Part shown: in pieces, positions 27,355 to 35,865 of the stretch
How the letters are laid out: every line of letters starts with the position of its first letter
Position numbering within the stretch: the first letter of the stretch is position 1
NCBI GenBank assembly: GCA_963702575.1
Contig: CAVPCU010000002.1
Location: 795,551 to 859,550 of the forward strand
DNA: 64,000 bases
Reading direction: 5' to 3'
Source: VRUE01 sp963702575
GTDB taxonomy: Bacteria; Actinomycetota; Thermoleophilia; Solirubrobacterales; 70-9
Position numbers and translations under genes: made by a program
Notes under the pieces: model-generated
Told to the model about the DNA's origin: nothing
Seen by the model: only the letters and a program-made list of their open reading frames with translations
Databases searched by the model: none

Positions 27355-29022
27355 GTGCCCGACGACCGCCTCAACGCGTACCACGCCTACACCCGCCGCC
27401 ACAGCGTCAACTGGCCGCTCTACCTGCTCGCCCGCCTCTTCATGCTGCCCTTCTTCCTCGTCTACTTCAGGCTGGGACGGGCGGGTCGCGATCATGGCCG
27501 GGTCAGAGGCGGCCTGATCGTCGCCGCCAACCACCGCAGCTTCCTCGACCCGTTCGTGATCGGCGGCACGCTCTCGTGGCGGCGGCCGATGAACTACGTC
27601 GCCAAGGTCGAGCTGTTCGAGCGCCGCTGGCAGGGTTGGCTGCTCTCGCGGCTCGGCGCCTTCCCGATCCGCCGCGGCGAGTCCGACGAGCTGGCGATGG
27701 AGACCGCCCGGCGCGCGGTCGAGCGCGGCGGCACCGTCTGCATCTTCCCGGAGGGCACGCGGATCCGCCGCGGCACGCTGGCGGCGCCGAAGCGCGGCGT
27801 CGGGCGGCTGGCGCTGCAGACCGGCGCGCCGGTCGTGCCCGCCGCGGTCTTCGGCAGCGAGCGGGTGCGGCGCGGCTGGCGCATCCGGCCGCGCAAGGTC
27901 AGCGTGCGCCTGGGCAGGGCGATGACCTTCCCCCGGGTCGAGCAGCCCTCGCCGCCGCTGGCAGAATCTGTGACGGCGCGGATCTGGCCCAACGTCCTGC
28001 TGCAGTGGGAAGCGATGGGCGGCCTGCCGCCGATGCGCCGCGCCGCCGTGATCGGCGCCGGCAGCTGGGGCACCGCGGTCGCCGTACTCCTCGCCCGCGG
28101 CGGCCTCGAGGTCCAGCTCGGCGCGCGCACCGGCGAGCAGGCGGAGCTGCTCGCGGAGACGCGCAACAACGAGCGCTACCTCGACGGGGTCGCGCTGCCC
28201 GCCTCGATCCGCGTCCTGCCCGCCGCCCAGATCGAGCTGGCCGGCCTCGACCTCGTCTGCCTGGCGATCCCCTCCGGCTCGCTGCCGCAGGCCGTCGGCG
28301 CGATCGGCGACCGGGTCAGCGACCGCTCCTCTGTCCTGCTGCTGACCAAGGGCATGATCGGGCCGCGCGGCCAGCTGCCGGCCGAGTACGTGAGCGAACG
28401 GGTGCGGGCGCGGGCGATCGCCTGCCTCGGCGGCCCGGCCCATGCCCGCGAGGCCGTCTCCGGCTCGGCGGCGCTCGTCCTCGGCTCGGCCGATCCCGAC
28501 CTGCGCGACCAGCTCGGCGAGGTCTTCGACCGCGCCGGCCTGGTCTGCGAGCGCACCGCCGACGTGACCGGCGTAGAGATGGCCGGGGCGGCGAAGAACG
28601 CGGCCGCGCTGGCCGCCGCGGCGAGCGAGCCCCACGGACTCAACGCCGCCGGGATCGCCGCCGCCCAGGTCTGGCGCGAGTGCATCGAGTACGCGATCTC
28701 GCGCGGGGCCGAGCTCGACACCTTCTCCGGGCTGGCCGGCGTCGGCGACCTCACCGCGACGGTGCTGGCGCCCGGGGGGCGCAACCGGCGCGCCGGCGAG
28801 CTGCTCGGCCGCGGCACTCCGGCGGAGGAGATCCCGGCGCTGATCGGCCAGGCCTCCGAGGGACTCGACGCGGTGCCGCTGCTGGCCGAGGCGCTCGCGG
28901 CCGCCGGCAGCCCGGCCGAGGCGCTGAGCGGGCTGGCGGCGCTGATCCACGGCGAGATCGACAGCGAGGCCTGGGTGGCGAGCCTGCACCGGGTCGAGCG
29001 CAGCAAGAGGGCGGCCGCTTGA
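27355..29022 (+). CDS. Bifunctional fusion: 1-acylglycerol-3-phosphate acyltransferase (PlsC) and glycerol-3-phosphate dehydrogenase (GpsA)
   Basis: Residues 1 to about 225 form a PlsC domain: a membrane-associated N-terminus (YLLARLFMLPFFLVYF), the catalytic NHRSFLD (HX4D) motif near 60, and FPEGTR near 123. From about residue 226 a GpsA domain follows: Rossmann motif AAVIGAGSWGTAVA, NNERYLDG, LLTKGM, and the catalytic-lysine segment EMAGAAKNAAALAAA. GpsA makes sn-glycerol-3-phosphate from dihydroxyacetone phosphate; PlsC acylates lysophosphatidate to phosphatidate. One chain thus holds two phospholipid-synthesis enzymes. The junction (LQWEAMGGLPPMRRAAVIG) is continuous, without a sign of frameshift. 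GTG start. Confidence 0.9.
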   Translation: MPDDRLNAYHAYTRRHSVNWPLYLLARLFMLPFFLVYFRLGRAGRDHGRVRGGLIVAANHRSFLDPFVIGGTLSWRRPMNYVAKVELFERRWQGWLLSRLGAFPIRRGESDELAMETARRAVERGGTVCIFPEGTRIRRGTLAAPKRGVGRLALQTGAPVVPAAVFGSERVRRGWRIRPRKVSVRLGRAMTFPRVEQPSPPLAESVTARIWPNVLLQWEAMGGLPPMRRAAVIGAGSWGTAVAVLLARGGLEVQLGARTGEQAELLAETRNNERYLDGVALPASIRVLPAAQIELAGLDLVCLAIPSGSLPQAVGAIGDRVSDRSSVLLLTKGMIGPRGQLPAEYVSERVRARAIACLGGPAHAREAVSGSAALVLGSADPDLRDQLGEVFDRAGLVCERTADVTGVEMAGAAKNAAALAAAASEPHGLNAAGIAAAQVWRECIEYAISRGAELDTFSGLAGVGDLTATVLAPGGRNRRAGELLGRGTPAEEIPALIGQASEGLDAVPLLAEALAAAGSPAEALSGLAALIHGEIDSEAWVASLHRVERSKRAAA

Positions 29023-29034
29023 GGGGGCGCGGAC

Positions 29035-29040
29035 TAGGCT
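29035..29040 (+). promoter_or_regulatory. Predicted -10 box (TAGGCT) of the ECF sigma gene
   Basis: TAGGCT ends 6 nt before GTG 29047, implying a leaderless ECF sigma transcript. Confidence 0.45.
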
Positions 29041-29046
29041 TGCCGC

Positions 29047-29604
29047 GTGAGCGAGCAGCGCAACGTCGAGCCGACCAGCCTCGACCCGGTGGCCAAGGCG
29101 GAGCTCGACCGGGCGTTCGAGCAGCTCTACCGCGACCACCTGCGCGACGTCTACTCCTACGCCTTCTACCGGGTCGGCAACCAGCACGACGCCGAGGACC
29201 TGACCGAGCAGGCCTTCCTCCAGGCCTACCGCCACTTCGATCGGGCGCGGCGCGAGTCCGCCGGGCGGCCGCTGCGCCCGTGGCTGATCCGCATCGCCCA
29301 CAACCTGGCACTCAACTACTACCGCGACCGCTCGCGGCGGCCGCAGACCTCGCTGGAGAGCGCCGAGCCGGTCGCCGCCCGCCACGGCACCGAGGAGATC
29401 GCCGAGGGCCGCGAGGAGCTGCGGCAGGTGATGGAGAAGGTCGAGCGCTTGCCAGACGACCGCCGCGACGCGCTGATCATGCGCTTCGCCCTCGGCATGG
29501 ACAACCGCGAGATCGCCCGCGCGCTAGGGCGCAGCGACGGCGCCACCAAGGTCCTGATCCATCGCGCGATCAAGCAGCTGGAGGAGGAGATGAGCGATGA
29601 GTGA
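29047..29604 (+). CDS. ECF-family RNA polymerase sigma factor
   Basis: The 185-aa protein has sigma region 2 (LYRDHLRDVYSYAFYRVGNQHDAEDLTEQAFLQAYRHF) and region 4 (LPDDRRDALIMRFALGMDNREIARALGRSDGATKVLIHRAIKQL). There is no extra domain. GTG 29047 is preceded by a TAGGCT box. It overlaps by 8 nt a small gene that could encode its anti-sigma or membrane sensor. The inducing signal cannot be deduced from sequence. Confidence 0.88.
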   Translation: MSEQRNVEPTSLDPVAKAELDRAFEQLYRDHLRDVYSYAFYRVGNQHDAEDLTEQAFLQAYRHFDRARRESAGRPLRPWLIRIAHNLALNYYRDRSRRPQTSLESAEPVAARHGTEEIAEGREELRQVMEKVERLPDDRRDALIMRFALGMDNREIARALGRSDGATKVLIHRAIKQLEEEMSDE

Positions 29605-29944
29605 GGCGAGCCAGAAGCTGACCGGCAGCACCTGGGACGTCGAGCAGCTGCTCGGCGACGCCCTGCGCCCGATCGAGCCGCCCGAGCGGCTCTCGGGCCG
29701 GCTCGAGGACACCCTCGCGGCGGTCACCCAGGCGGCGGCCGAGGAGCTCTCCGACTGGGCCGAGGAGCTCTCGGCCAGCGAGCTGCGGGCGCTGCGCGAC
29801 CCGCGCAACTGGGTCCGCCCGGTGGTCGCCCTCGGCGCCGGCGGCGCCGCCACCGGCGCCCTGCTGCTGCTCGAGATGCGCCGCCGCGGCCGCCAGCAGG
29901 CGAAGGGCCGCCTGCGCTCCGTCGCAACCCGCGTCCGCCCCTGA
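29597..29944 (+). CDS. Small membrane protein, putative ECF anti-sigma partner
   Basis: The 115-aa product has a soluble N-terminus (DVEQLLGDALRPIEPPERLSGRLEDTLAAV), one likely membrane helix near residues 80-96 (VALGAGGAATGALLLLEM) and an Arg-rich C-terminus. The 8-nt overlap with the ECF sigma gene argues for coupled expression, the usual layout for sigma/anti-sigma pairs. It lacks the zinc-binding HxxxCxxC motif of ZAS anti-sigmas, so the role is only inferred. The stop codon lies inside a 59-nt palindrome. Confidence 0.55.
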   Translation: MSEASQKLTGSTWDVEQLLGDALRPIEPPERLSGRLEDTLAAVTQAAAEELSDWAEELSASELRALRDPRNWVRPVVALGAGGAATGALLLLEMRRRGRQQAKGRLRSVATRVRP

Positions 29945-29999
29945 CCACGAATCTGCAGTTGTACGTGTTAAACACGTACAACTGCAGATGCGTGGTCAG
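29941..29999. terminator. 59-nt near-perfect palindrome holding both convergent stop codons
   Basis: Arms of 19 bp (29951-29969 with 29971-29989) plus 9 bp (CTGACCACG with CGTGGTCAG) are separated by one mismatch, with a single central base. The TGA of the plus-strand gene (29942-29944) and the TGA of the minus-strand gene (29996-29998) are mirror images inside the arms. The element is AT-rich for this genome. It probably serves as a bidirectional terminator. Confidence 0.8.
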
Positions 30000-30286
30000 A
30001 TGACGGCGACGATGAGGTAGATAGCCGCCGTGCAGGCGACGTAGGCACGGGGGGCGAAGCCGGCGAGGAGAAGGCCGAGGGCGCCGGTGAGCATGTGGAA
30101 GGCGTTGGCCCAGCCGTTGACGCTGAGCAGGCCGAGCGCCTCGCGGATATCGCCCGGGGACGCGAAGGAGGAGTCGTGGAAGAAGCCCACGATCCCGTAG
30201 ACGAGGAGTGCCGCGCCGGCGACCGTCGCGAAGAGGCGCGCCGGTCCCGGCGCATCCACCGTGCGTGCTGCCGCCGGGGTCGACAC
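29996..30286 (-). CDS. DUF4383-like small membrane protein
   Basis: The 96-aa protein has three hydrophobic helices (FATVAGAALLVYGIVGFF, WANAFHMLTGALGLLLAGF and YVACTAAIYLIVAVI) joined by a loop with SVNGWANAFH, as in the DUF4383 family of actinobacterial membrane proteins of unknown function. GTG 30286 is chosen because TACAAT lies 7 nt upstream. A longer ATG start at 30334 would run into the rhomboid gene. It is divergent from the rhomboid gene, with overlapping -10 boxes. Confidence 0.65.
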   Translation of the reverse strand: MSTPAAARTVDAPGPARLFATVAGAALLVYGIVGFFHDSSFASPGDIREALGLLSVNGWANAFHMLTGALGLLLAGFAPRAYVACTAAIYLIVAVI

Positions 30287-30293
30287 CGGCGCG

Positions 30294-30299
30294 ATTGTA
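30294..30299 (-). promoter_or_regulatory. Predicted -10 box (TACAAT) of the DUF4383-like gene
   Basis: TACAAT on the minus strand ends 7 nt before GTG 30286 and overlaps the rhomboid gene's TAGGCT by two bases. Binding of polymerase at one would exclude the other. Confidence 0.5.
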
Positions 30300-30303
30300 G
30301 GCT
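30298..30303 (+). promoter_or_regulatory. Predicted -10 box (TAGGCT) of the rhomboid gene
   Basis: TAGGCT ends 10 nt before GTG 30314 and supports that start, which adds the zinc-finger N-terminus. Confidence 0.5.
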
Positions 30304-30313
30304 CCGCCGGCCA

Positions 30314-31132
30314 GTGACGACCTGCTACCGACATCCGAAGCGCGAGACCGGGGTCTCCTGCTCCAACTGCGGGCGGCCGATCTGCCCGGAGTGCATGACG
30401 CCAACGCCGGTCGGCATGCGCTGCCCCGAGTGCGCGAGCCAGAAGACGCGGGTGACCCGCGGAGTGGGCGAGGCCTCGCTTGCCTCGCGTGCGCCCGCGA
30501 CCTTCGTCCTGATCGCGCTCAACGTCGCCGTCTTCTTCGCCGAGATCGCAACCGGCGGGGGCGGCTTCAAGACCATTACCTCGTCGCTGATCCCGGAATT
30601 CGGCCTCTTCGGGCCGTCGGTGGCCGAAGGCGAGTGGTACCGGCTGCTCACGTCGGCTTTCATCCACGAAGGGTTCCTGCACATCGTCGGCAACATGCTG
30701 TTGCTCTACTTCCTCGGCCGCATTCTGGAGCCCGGCGTCGGAACGGTGCGGTTTCTCGCGATCTACTTCGTGTCGCTCTTCGCCGGTTCGCTCGGAGCGC
30801 TCCTGTTCACGCCCAACGGTCTGAGTTTCGGTGCCTCGGGCGCGGTCTTCGGTGTGCTTGGGGCGACCTTCGTAATTGCCCGCGGACGTGGCGTCGACGC
30901 GCTTGCATCCACCGTTGGAGTGCTCATCCTCTTCAACATCGCCTTCAGCCTGGGCGTCCCCGGGATCAGCATCGGCGCGCACCTCGGCGGGCTGGTGGCC
31001 GGCGTCCTCTGCGCCCTCCTGGTCCTCGCTGGCGAGCGCGGCTACCTGGGCGAGCGCCACTTCCCGGCCGAGATGGTCGCAATGACCGCGCTCGGGGTGC
31101 TCTCGGTCGTCCTCGCGATCGGCGTCGCCTGA
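30314..31132 (+). CDS. Rhomboid-family intramembrane serine protease with N-terminal zinc finger
   Basis: The 272-aa protein starts with a B-box-like zinc-binding module (TTCYRHPKRETGVSCSNCGRPICPECM...MRCPECA; Cys and His pairs within residues 4-45). Six membrane helices follow. The catalytic Ser lies in GLSFGASGAVFGV and the catalytic His in GISIGAHLGGLVAG, with the conserved HIVGNMLLLYFLG containing the HxxxN. It cleaves transmembrane substrates inside the bilayer; the zinc finger may recruit partners. Third-position GC is somewhat lower than in neighbours. It is convergent, 7 nt from the BtuF-like gene. Confidence 0.9.
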   Translation: MTTCYRHPKRETGVSCSNCGRPICPECMTPTPVGMRCPECASQKTRVTRGVGEASLASRAPATFVLIALNVAVFFAEIATGGGGFKTITSSLIPEFGLFGPSVAEGEWYRLLTSAFIHEGFLHIVGNMLLLYFLGRILEPGVGTVRFLAIYFVSLFAGSLGALLFTPNGLSFGASGAVFGVLGATFVIARGRGVDALASTVGVLILFNIAFSLGVPGISIGAHLGGLVAGVLCALLVLAGERGYLGERHFPAEMVAMTALGVLSVVLAIGVA

Positions 31133-31139
31133 GAGGCGC

Positions 31140-32048
31140 CTACCGGCGCTTGGCCGGAGCTCGCACCTCGGCGAAGCCGATGTTGCCGGGCGGGTCGATC
31201 AGGTCGGGGTGGAGGACGTGGCCGAGCAGCTCGACCCCGTCGACCAGCCGGGGCCCCGGCCGCGAGAAGGTCGAGGCTGCGTCGACCGCGAAGACCCGGC
31301 CGGCGCCGAGCCCGGCTATCCGGTCCCAGTGCTCGAGCGCCTGGGCGCGCGAGTCCTCGACGTACCAGCCGCAGGGCATCACGACGACGACGTCGGGGCT
31401 GAGGCCCGAGAGCGCCCCCCACTGGACTTCGGGCGACTTCAGGCCGGGCGGCCCGGCGACGTCCTCGCCGCCGGCGATCGAGACCATCTCCGGCACCCAG
31501 TGGCCGCCGACGAAGGGCGGGTCGAGCCACTCGAGCGCGACCACCCGCGGCGCCGGCGCCCCCGAGACGGCGGCGCGGACCGCTGCCAGCCGGCCCTCCA
31601 GCTCGCCGCGCAGCTCGCGCGCCTCCGGCTCGCGCCCGGTCACCTCGCCGAGCCGGACCACGTCCTCGAGCATCTCGCCCAGCGTGCTCGGGTCCTGCTG
31701 GAGGACCCGCGGCGGGCCGGGCAGCCGCGCGGCGACCGCCAGCACGTCCTCGTAGGAGACGGCGCAGACGTCGCAAACCGCCTGGGTGACGATCAGGTCC
31801 GGCGCCAGCTCGGCGAGCCGCTCCTCGTCGAGCTCGTACAGTGCCCGCCCTTCGCCGACGGTCGCCTTCACCGCGCCGTCGATCTGCCCGGCGTCGAGGC
31901 CGGCGGGCAGCACGGTGCGGGTCAGATGGGGTAGCGAGCGGGCGGCGGCGGGGTGGTCGCACTCGTGGGTGACCGCGACGACGTCGTCGCCGAGGCCGAG
32001 GGCGAACAGCATCTCCGTCGCCGAGGGAACGAGGCTGGCGATGCGCAT
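31140..32048 (-). CDS. BtuF-like periplasmic-binding-fold protein (cobalamin/iron-type), no signal peptide
   Basis: The 302-aa protein has the type III periplasmic-binding fold: RIASLVPSATEMLFALGLGDDVVAVTHECDHP at the start, LAPDLIVTQAVCDVCAVSY, EWLDPPFVGGHWVPEM and ALSGLSPDVVVVMPCGW, as in BtuF and related cobinamide- or heme-binding proteins. It has no lipoprotein or signal sequence and no adjacent ABC transporter genes. This variant may therefore be cytoplasmic, as with helical-backbone metal-receptor-like proteins. ATG 32048 opens the ORF. Ligand unknown. Confidence 0.75.
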   Translation of the reverse strand: MRIASLVPSATEMLFALGLGDDVVAVTHECDHPAAARSLPHLTRTVLPAGLDAGQIDGAVKATVGEGRALYELDEERLAELAPDLIVTQAVCDVCAVSYEDVLAVAARLPGPPRVLQQDPSTLGEMLEDVVRLGEVTGREPEARELRGELEGRLAAVRAAVSGAPAPRVVALEWLDPPFVGGHWVPEMVSIAGGEDVAGPPGLKSPEVQWGALSGLSPDVVVVMPCGWYVEDSRAQALEHWDRIAGLGAGRVFAVDAASTFSRPGPRLVDGVELLGHVLHPDLIDPPGNIGFAEVRAPAKRR

Positions 32049-32156
32049 AGGCGCGTCAATATGGCACTCTCGGGTTTGCCGCGAGTGCGACAGCTATATT
32101 CAGTGACGCCGGATGGCCGAAGAAGACCTCCCCCGAAGTACCGGGCGAAATAGCCG

Positions 32157-33455
32157 ATGAGCGTCCTGCTCCTCGTCCTCCTGCTCGTCCTCGTCGCCGT
32201 CAACGGCTTCTTCGTCGCCGCCGAGTTCGCCCTCGTCCGCAGCCGGCGCGGCAAGCTCGAGCAGCTCGCCGACGAAGGCGAGGCCGGCGCCGAGGCCGTC
32301 GTCAACCAGCTCGACGAGATCGACGAATCGCTCTCCGCCTGCCAGGTGGGGATCACGATGGCCTCGATCGGGATCGGCTTTCTCGGCGAGCCCTCGCTGG
32401 CAAAGCTGCTGGAACCGCTCTTCGGCGGCCTCTCCTCCGGGGCCGCGGTCGGACTCTCGGTGACGATCGCCTTCGCGATCGTCACCGCGGTCCACATCAG
32501 CATCGGCGAGCAGGTGCCGAAGATGCTGGCGATCAACGACGCCGAGCGGATCGCCCGGCGGGTCTCGCGCCCGCTCGACTGGTTCCGGGTGGCGACCGCG
32601 CCGGTGACGATGGCGCTGAGCGGGATCTCCAACTCGATCGTGCGGCTGTTCGGGGTCGATCCGACCGACATCGAGGAGCACCACACCTCCGAGGACCTGA
32701 AGATGATCATCGACCGCTCGCGGCTCGGCGGCACCCTCGACCCGGGCGAGGCGGGCATGCTCGGCGGCGTCTTTCACCTGCACGAGCAGGAGGCGCGCGA
32801 GGTGATGACCCCGATTCCCGCGGTGGTCACGGTCGACGCCGCCGAGACGGTGGAGACCGCGCTGCGGCGCTGCGTCACCTCGGGCCACACGCGGCTGGTC
32901 GCGATCGAGGACGACAACCCGGACCGGGTCAAGGGGATCGTCCACAACAACAGCCTCGCCCGCCTCTACATGAGCGACGGCCCCGAGGCGAAGATCGCCC
33001 CGCTCGTGCGCGACGCGGTGATCGTCCCCGAGACGCGGCCGCTCGACGACCTCCTGCACGACCTCCAGGTCCAGCGCACCTCGCTCTCGGTCGTCGTCGA
33101 CGAGTACGGCCGCACGGTCGGCATCGTCACCGTCGAGGACATCCTCGAGGAGGTGGTGGGGGAGATCGAGGACGAGACCGACCCCCGCGCCGCGGCGCTG
33201 CGTCGGCTGGCGGGGGGCGAGTGGTTCGTCCGCGGCCACGTCTCGCTCGGCGATCTCGCCGACGCCGGGATCGAGCTGCCGGTCGACAGCGACACCTACA
33301 ACTCGATCGGCGGCTACGTATTCGGCGAGCTCGGCAGGCTGCCGAAGCGGGGCGACACGATCACCGCCGACGGCTACACGATCCGGGTCGAGTCGGTGCG
33401 CGAGAACCGGGTCGAGGCGGTGCGGATCAGCGGTTCCGTCCGCCCCTCGGCCTAG
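32157..33455 (+). CDS. CNNM/CorC-type transporter (DUF21 + CBS pair + CorC_HlyC)
   Basis: The 432-aa protein has a DUF21 membrane domain with four helices (starts LLLVLLLVLVAVNGFFVAAEFALVRSRR; conserved GFLGEPSLAKLLE and HISIGEQVPKMLAI). A pair of CBS domains follows (about 200-330, with EVMTPIPAVVTV and SVVVDEYGRTVGIVTVEDILEE) and then a CorC_HlyC C-terminal domain (GGYVFGELGRLPKRGD). Homologues export or sense Mg2+ and Co2+. Annotated as hemolysin in older databases, it is not a toxin by sequence. It is divergent from the BtuF-like gene. Confidence 0.88.
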   Translation: MSVLLLVLLLVLVAVNGFFVAAEFALVRSRRGKLEQLADEGEAGAEAVVNQLDEIDESLSACQVGITMASIGIGFLGEPSLAKLLEPLFGGLSSGAAVGLSVTIAFAIVTAVHISIGEQVPKMLAINDAERIARRVSRPLDWFRVATAPVTMALSGISNSIVRLFGVDPTDIEEHHTSEDLKMIIDRSRLGGTLDPGEAGMLGGVFHLHEQEAREVMTPIPAVVTVDAAETVETALRRCVTSGHTRLVAIEDDNPDRVKGIVHNNSLARLYMSDGPEAKIAPLVRDAVIVPETRPLDDLLHDLQVQRTSLSVVVDEYGRTVGIVTVEDILEEVVGEIEDETDPRAAALRRLAGGEWFVRGHVSLGDLADAGIELPVDSDTYNSIGGYVFGELGRLPKRGDTITADGYTIRVESVRENRVEAVRISGSVRPSA

Positions 33456-33499
33456 TTTTCCCGAGCAACCCGCGTCACGCCTAACCCTGGAGGTATCGC

Positions 33500-33727
33500 A
33501 TGTGGGTTGTGCGCTTGAGCGACAAGCAGCTCGAGATCCTGAGGGCGCTGCTGCGCTCCGAGGAACATCTGGGCCCCGCCCTGAAAGGCGCCGTTGAGGC
33601 ACTCGATCTGGCCCGCTGGGACGAGCTGCCCGAGGCCGAGCTCCCCTGGGAGGAGATCGAGGCGACCGCCCGCCGTCAGGGCATCTCCCCGGCCGACGTC
33701 ATCTGGGACATCTCCGGGAAAAAGTAG
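33500..33727 (+). CDS. Small soluble protein, 75 aa, unknown
   Basis: MWVVRLSDKQLEILRALLRSEEH begins a small, mostly helical acidic protein ending PADVIWDISGKK. The ATG is preceded by TGGAGG at 7 nt, a good ribosome-binding site, and the length and codon use look genuine. No family or motif is recognised. It is convergent with the hydroxyacyl-CoA dehydrogenase gene, 1 nt apart. Confidence 0.6.
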   Translation: MWVVRLSDKQLEILRALLRSEEHLGPALKGAVEALDLARWDELPEAELPWEEIEATARRQGISPADVIWDISGKK

Positions 33728-33728
33728 C

Positions 33729-34553
<825 letters not shown>

Positions 34554-34579
34554 CTGGAGACGGGTTCCTATCACGTGGG

Positions 34580-34585
34580 TACCAT
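34580..34585 (+). promoter_or_regulatory. Predicted -10 box of the thiolase gene (TACCAT)
   Basis: TACCAT precedes the operator at 34585; transcription would start inside the operator, giving a leader of about 25 nt containing the CGGAGG site. Confidence 0.35.
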
Positions 34586-34604
34586 TGATTGACTAGTCGA
34601 TCAA
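34585..34604. promoter_or_regulatory. FadR-like operator palindrome between hbd and thiolase
   Basis: TTGATTGACTAGTCGATCAA is a 20-bp palindrome with one mismatched pair. It resembles the Bacillus FadR box (TGAATGANTANTCATTCA) and a second site at 43933. It ends at the CGGAGG ribosome-binding site, so a bound TetR-type repressor would block transcription start. Confidence 0.6.
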
Positions 34605-34616
34605 CGGAGGGCTCGG

Positions 34617-35801
34617 ATGTCAGGCAACGGAAACGGCAAGTTCGGCGGCCGCGAGGTCGTCATCGTCGAGGCGGTTCGCACGCCGATCGGGCGCGGCCAC
34701 GAGGAGAAGGGCTACTACAAGGACGTCCACCCCTCAAACCTGCTCGCCAAGGTCTACGGCGAGCTGTTCGAGCGCTCCGGCGTCGACCCGGCCGAGACCG
34801 GCGACGTCGTCACCGGCTGCGCGCAGCAGTTCGGCGAGCAGGGTGTCAACATCGGCCGCAACGCCTGGCTGGAGGCCGGCCTGCCGGTCGAGACGCCGGC
34901 GACGACGATCGACCGTCAGTGTGGCTCCGCTCAGCAGGCGGTCAACTTCGCCGCCGCTCTGATCGCGACCGGCGTCCACGACGTCGCGATCGGCTCGGGC
35001 GTCGAGCACATGGGGCACATCTCCTTTGCCGACGGCTACCAGGTGATGAAGGACTACGGCGCGCCCTTCTCGCCCGAGCTGCTCGAGCGCTACAACCTGA
35101 TCCCGCAGGGCCTCTCGGCCGAGATGATCGCCGACAAGTGGGAGATCCCCCGCTCCGAGCTCGACGAGCTCGGCCTGCGCTCCCAGCAGCTCGCCGCGCA
35201 GGCGACCGAGGAGGGGCGCTTCGAGCGCGAGGTCGTCCCCTTCAGCGTCAACGGCGACACCTACGTCACCGACCAGGGCCTGCGCGAGACGACCCTGGAG
35301 GGGCTCGCCAACCTGAAGCCCGCCTTCAAGGAGGACGGCAAGATCACCGCCGGCAACTCCTCCCAGGTCTCCGACGGCGCCGCCGCCGTGCTGCTGATGG
35401 CACGTGAGAAGGCCGACGCGCTGGGGCTGAAGCCGCGGGCGCGGATCTACGACCAGACGACGGTCGGCGTCGACCCGGTGATCATGCTCACCGGCCCGAT
35501 CCCGGCGACGCGCAAGCTGCTCGAGCGCAACGGGATGGAGATGGACGACATCGACCTGGTCGAGATCAACGAGGCCTTCGCCTCGGTCGTCGCCGCCTGG
35601 CGGCGCGAGCTGGAGCCCGACATGGACCGGGTCAACGTCAACGGCGGGGCGATCGCCCTTGGCCACCCGCTCGGCTCCACCGGCGCCCGCCTGATCACCA
35701 CCCTGCTGCACGAGATGGAGCGCTCCGACAAGGAGATGGGCCTGGTGACGATGTGCTGCGGCGGTGGCTTGGGGACCGGAACGCTGATCGAGCGCATCTG
35801 A
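34617..35801 (+). CDS. Acetyl-CoA acyltransferase (thiolase), FadA/AtoB type
   Basis: The enzyme performs thiolytic cleavage of 3-oxoacyl-CoA in beta-oxidation. The 394-aa protein has the nucleophilic Cys in TIDRQCGSAQQAV (about residue 101), the His in GGAIALGHPLGSTGAR and the second Cys in MCCGGGLGTGT at the C-terminus, plus NEAFASVV. ATG 34617 sits 6 nt after CGGAGG. The FadR-like palindrome in front and the divergent 3-hydroxyacyl-CoA dehydrogenase mark a beta-oxidation regulon. Confidence 0.93.
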   Translation: MSGNGNGKFGGREVVIVEAVRTPIGRGHEEKGYYKDVHPSNLLAKVYGELFERSGVDPAETGDVVTGCAQQFGEQGVNIGRNAWLEAGLPVETPATTIDRQCGSAQQAVNFAAALIATGVHDVAIGSGVEHMGHISFADGYQVMKDYGAPFSPELLERYNLIPQGLSAEMIADKWEIPRSELDELGLRSQQLAAQATEEGRFEREVVPFSVNGDTYVTDQGLRETTLEGLANLKPAFKEDGKITAGNSSQVSDGAAAVLLMAREKADALGLKPRARIYDQTTVGVDPVIMLTGPIPATRKLLERNGMEMDDIDLVEINEAFASVVAAWRRELEPDMDRVNVNGGAIALGHPLGSTGARLITTLLHEMERSDKEMGLVTMCCGGGLGTGTLIERI

Positions 35802-35865
35802 GATGTCCTAAATCGAGGGGCACTTGTCCTTGCGGACATCGATCCGGCCCGCAAGGATGGGTGTC

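Noticed and set aside
27223..29385. 720-aa frame opposite the PlsC-GpsA fusion
   Set aside because: Shadow of the fusion and the ECF gene; Arg/Gly-rich without motifs.
32049..32156. Cobalamin or Mg2+ riboswitch between the BtuF-like and CNNM genes
   Set aside because: Only about 108 nt; I could not find a B12-box or M-box core, and the imperfect hairpin present is weak.
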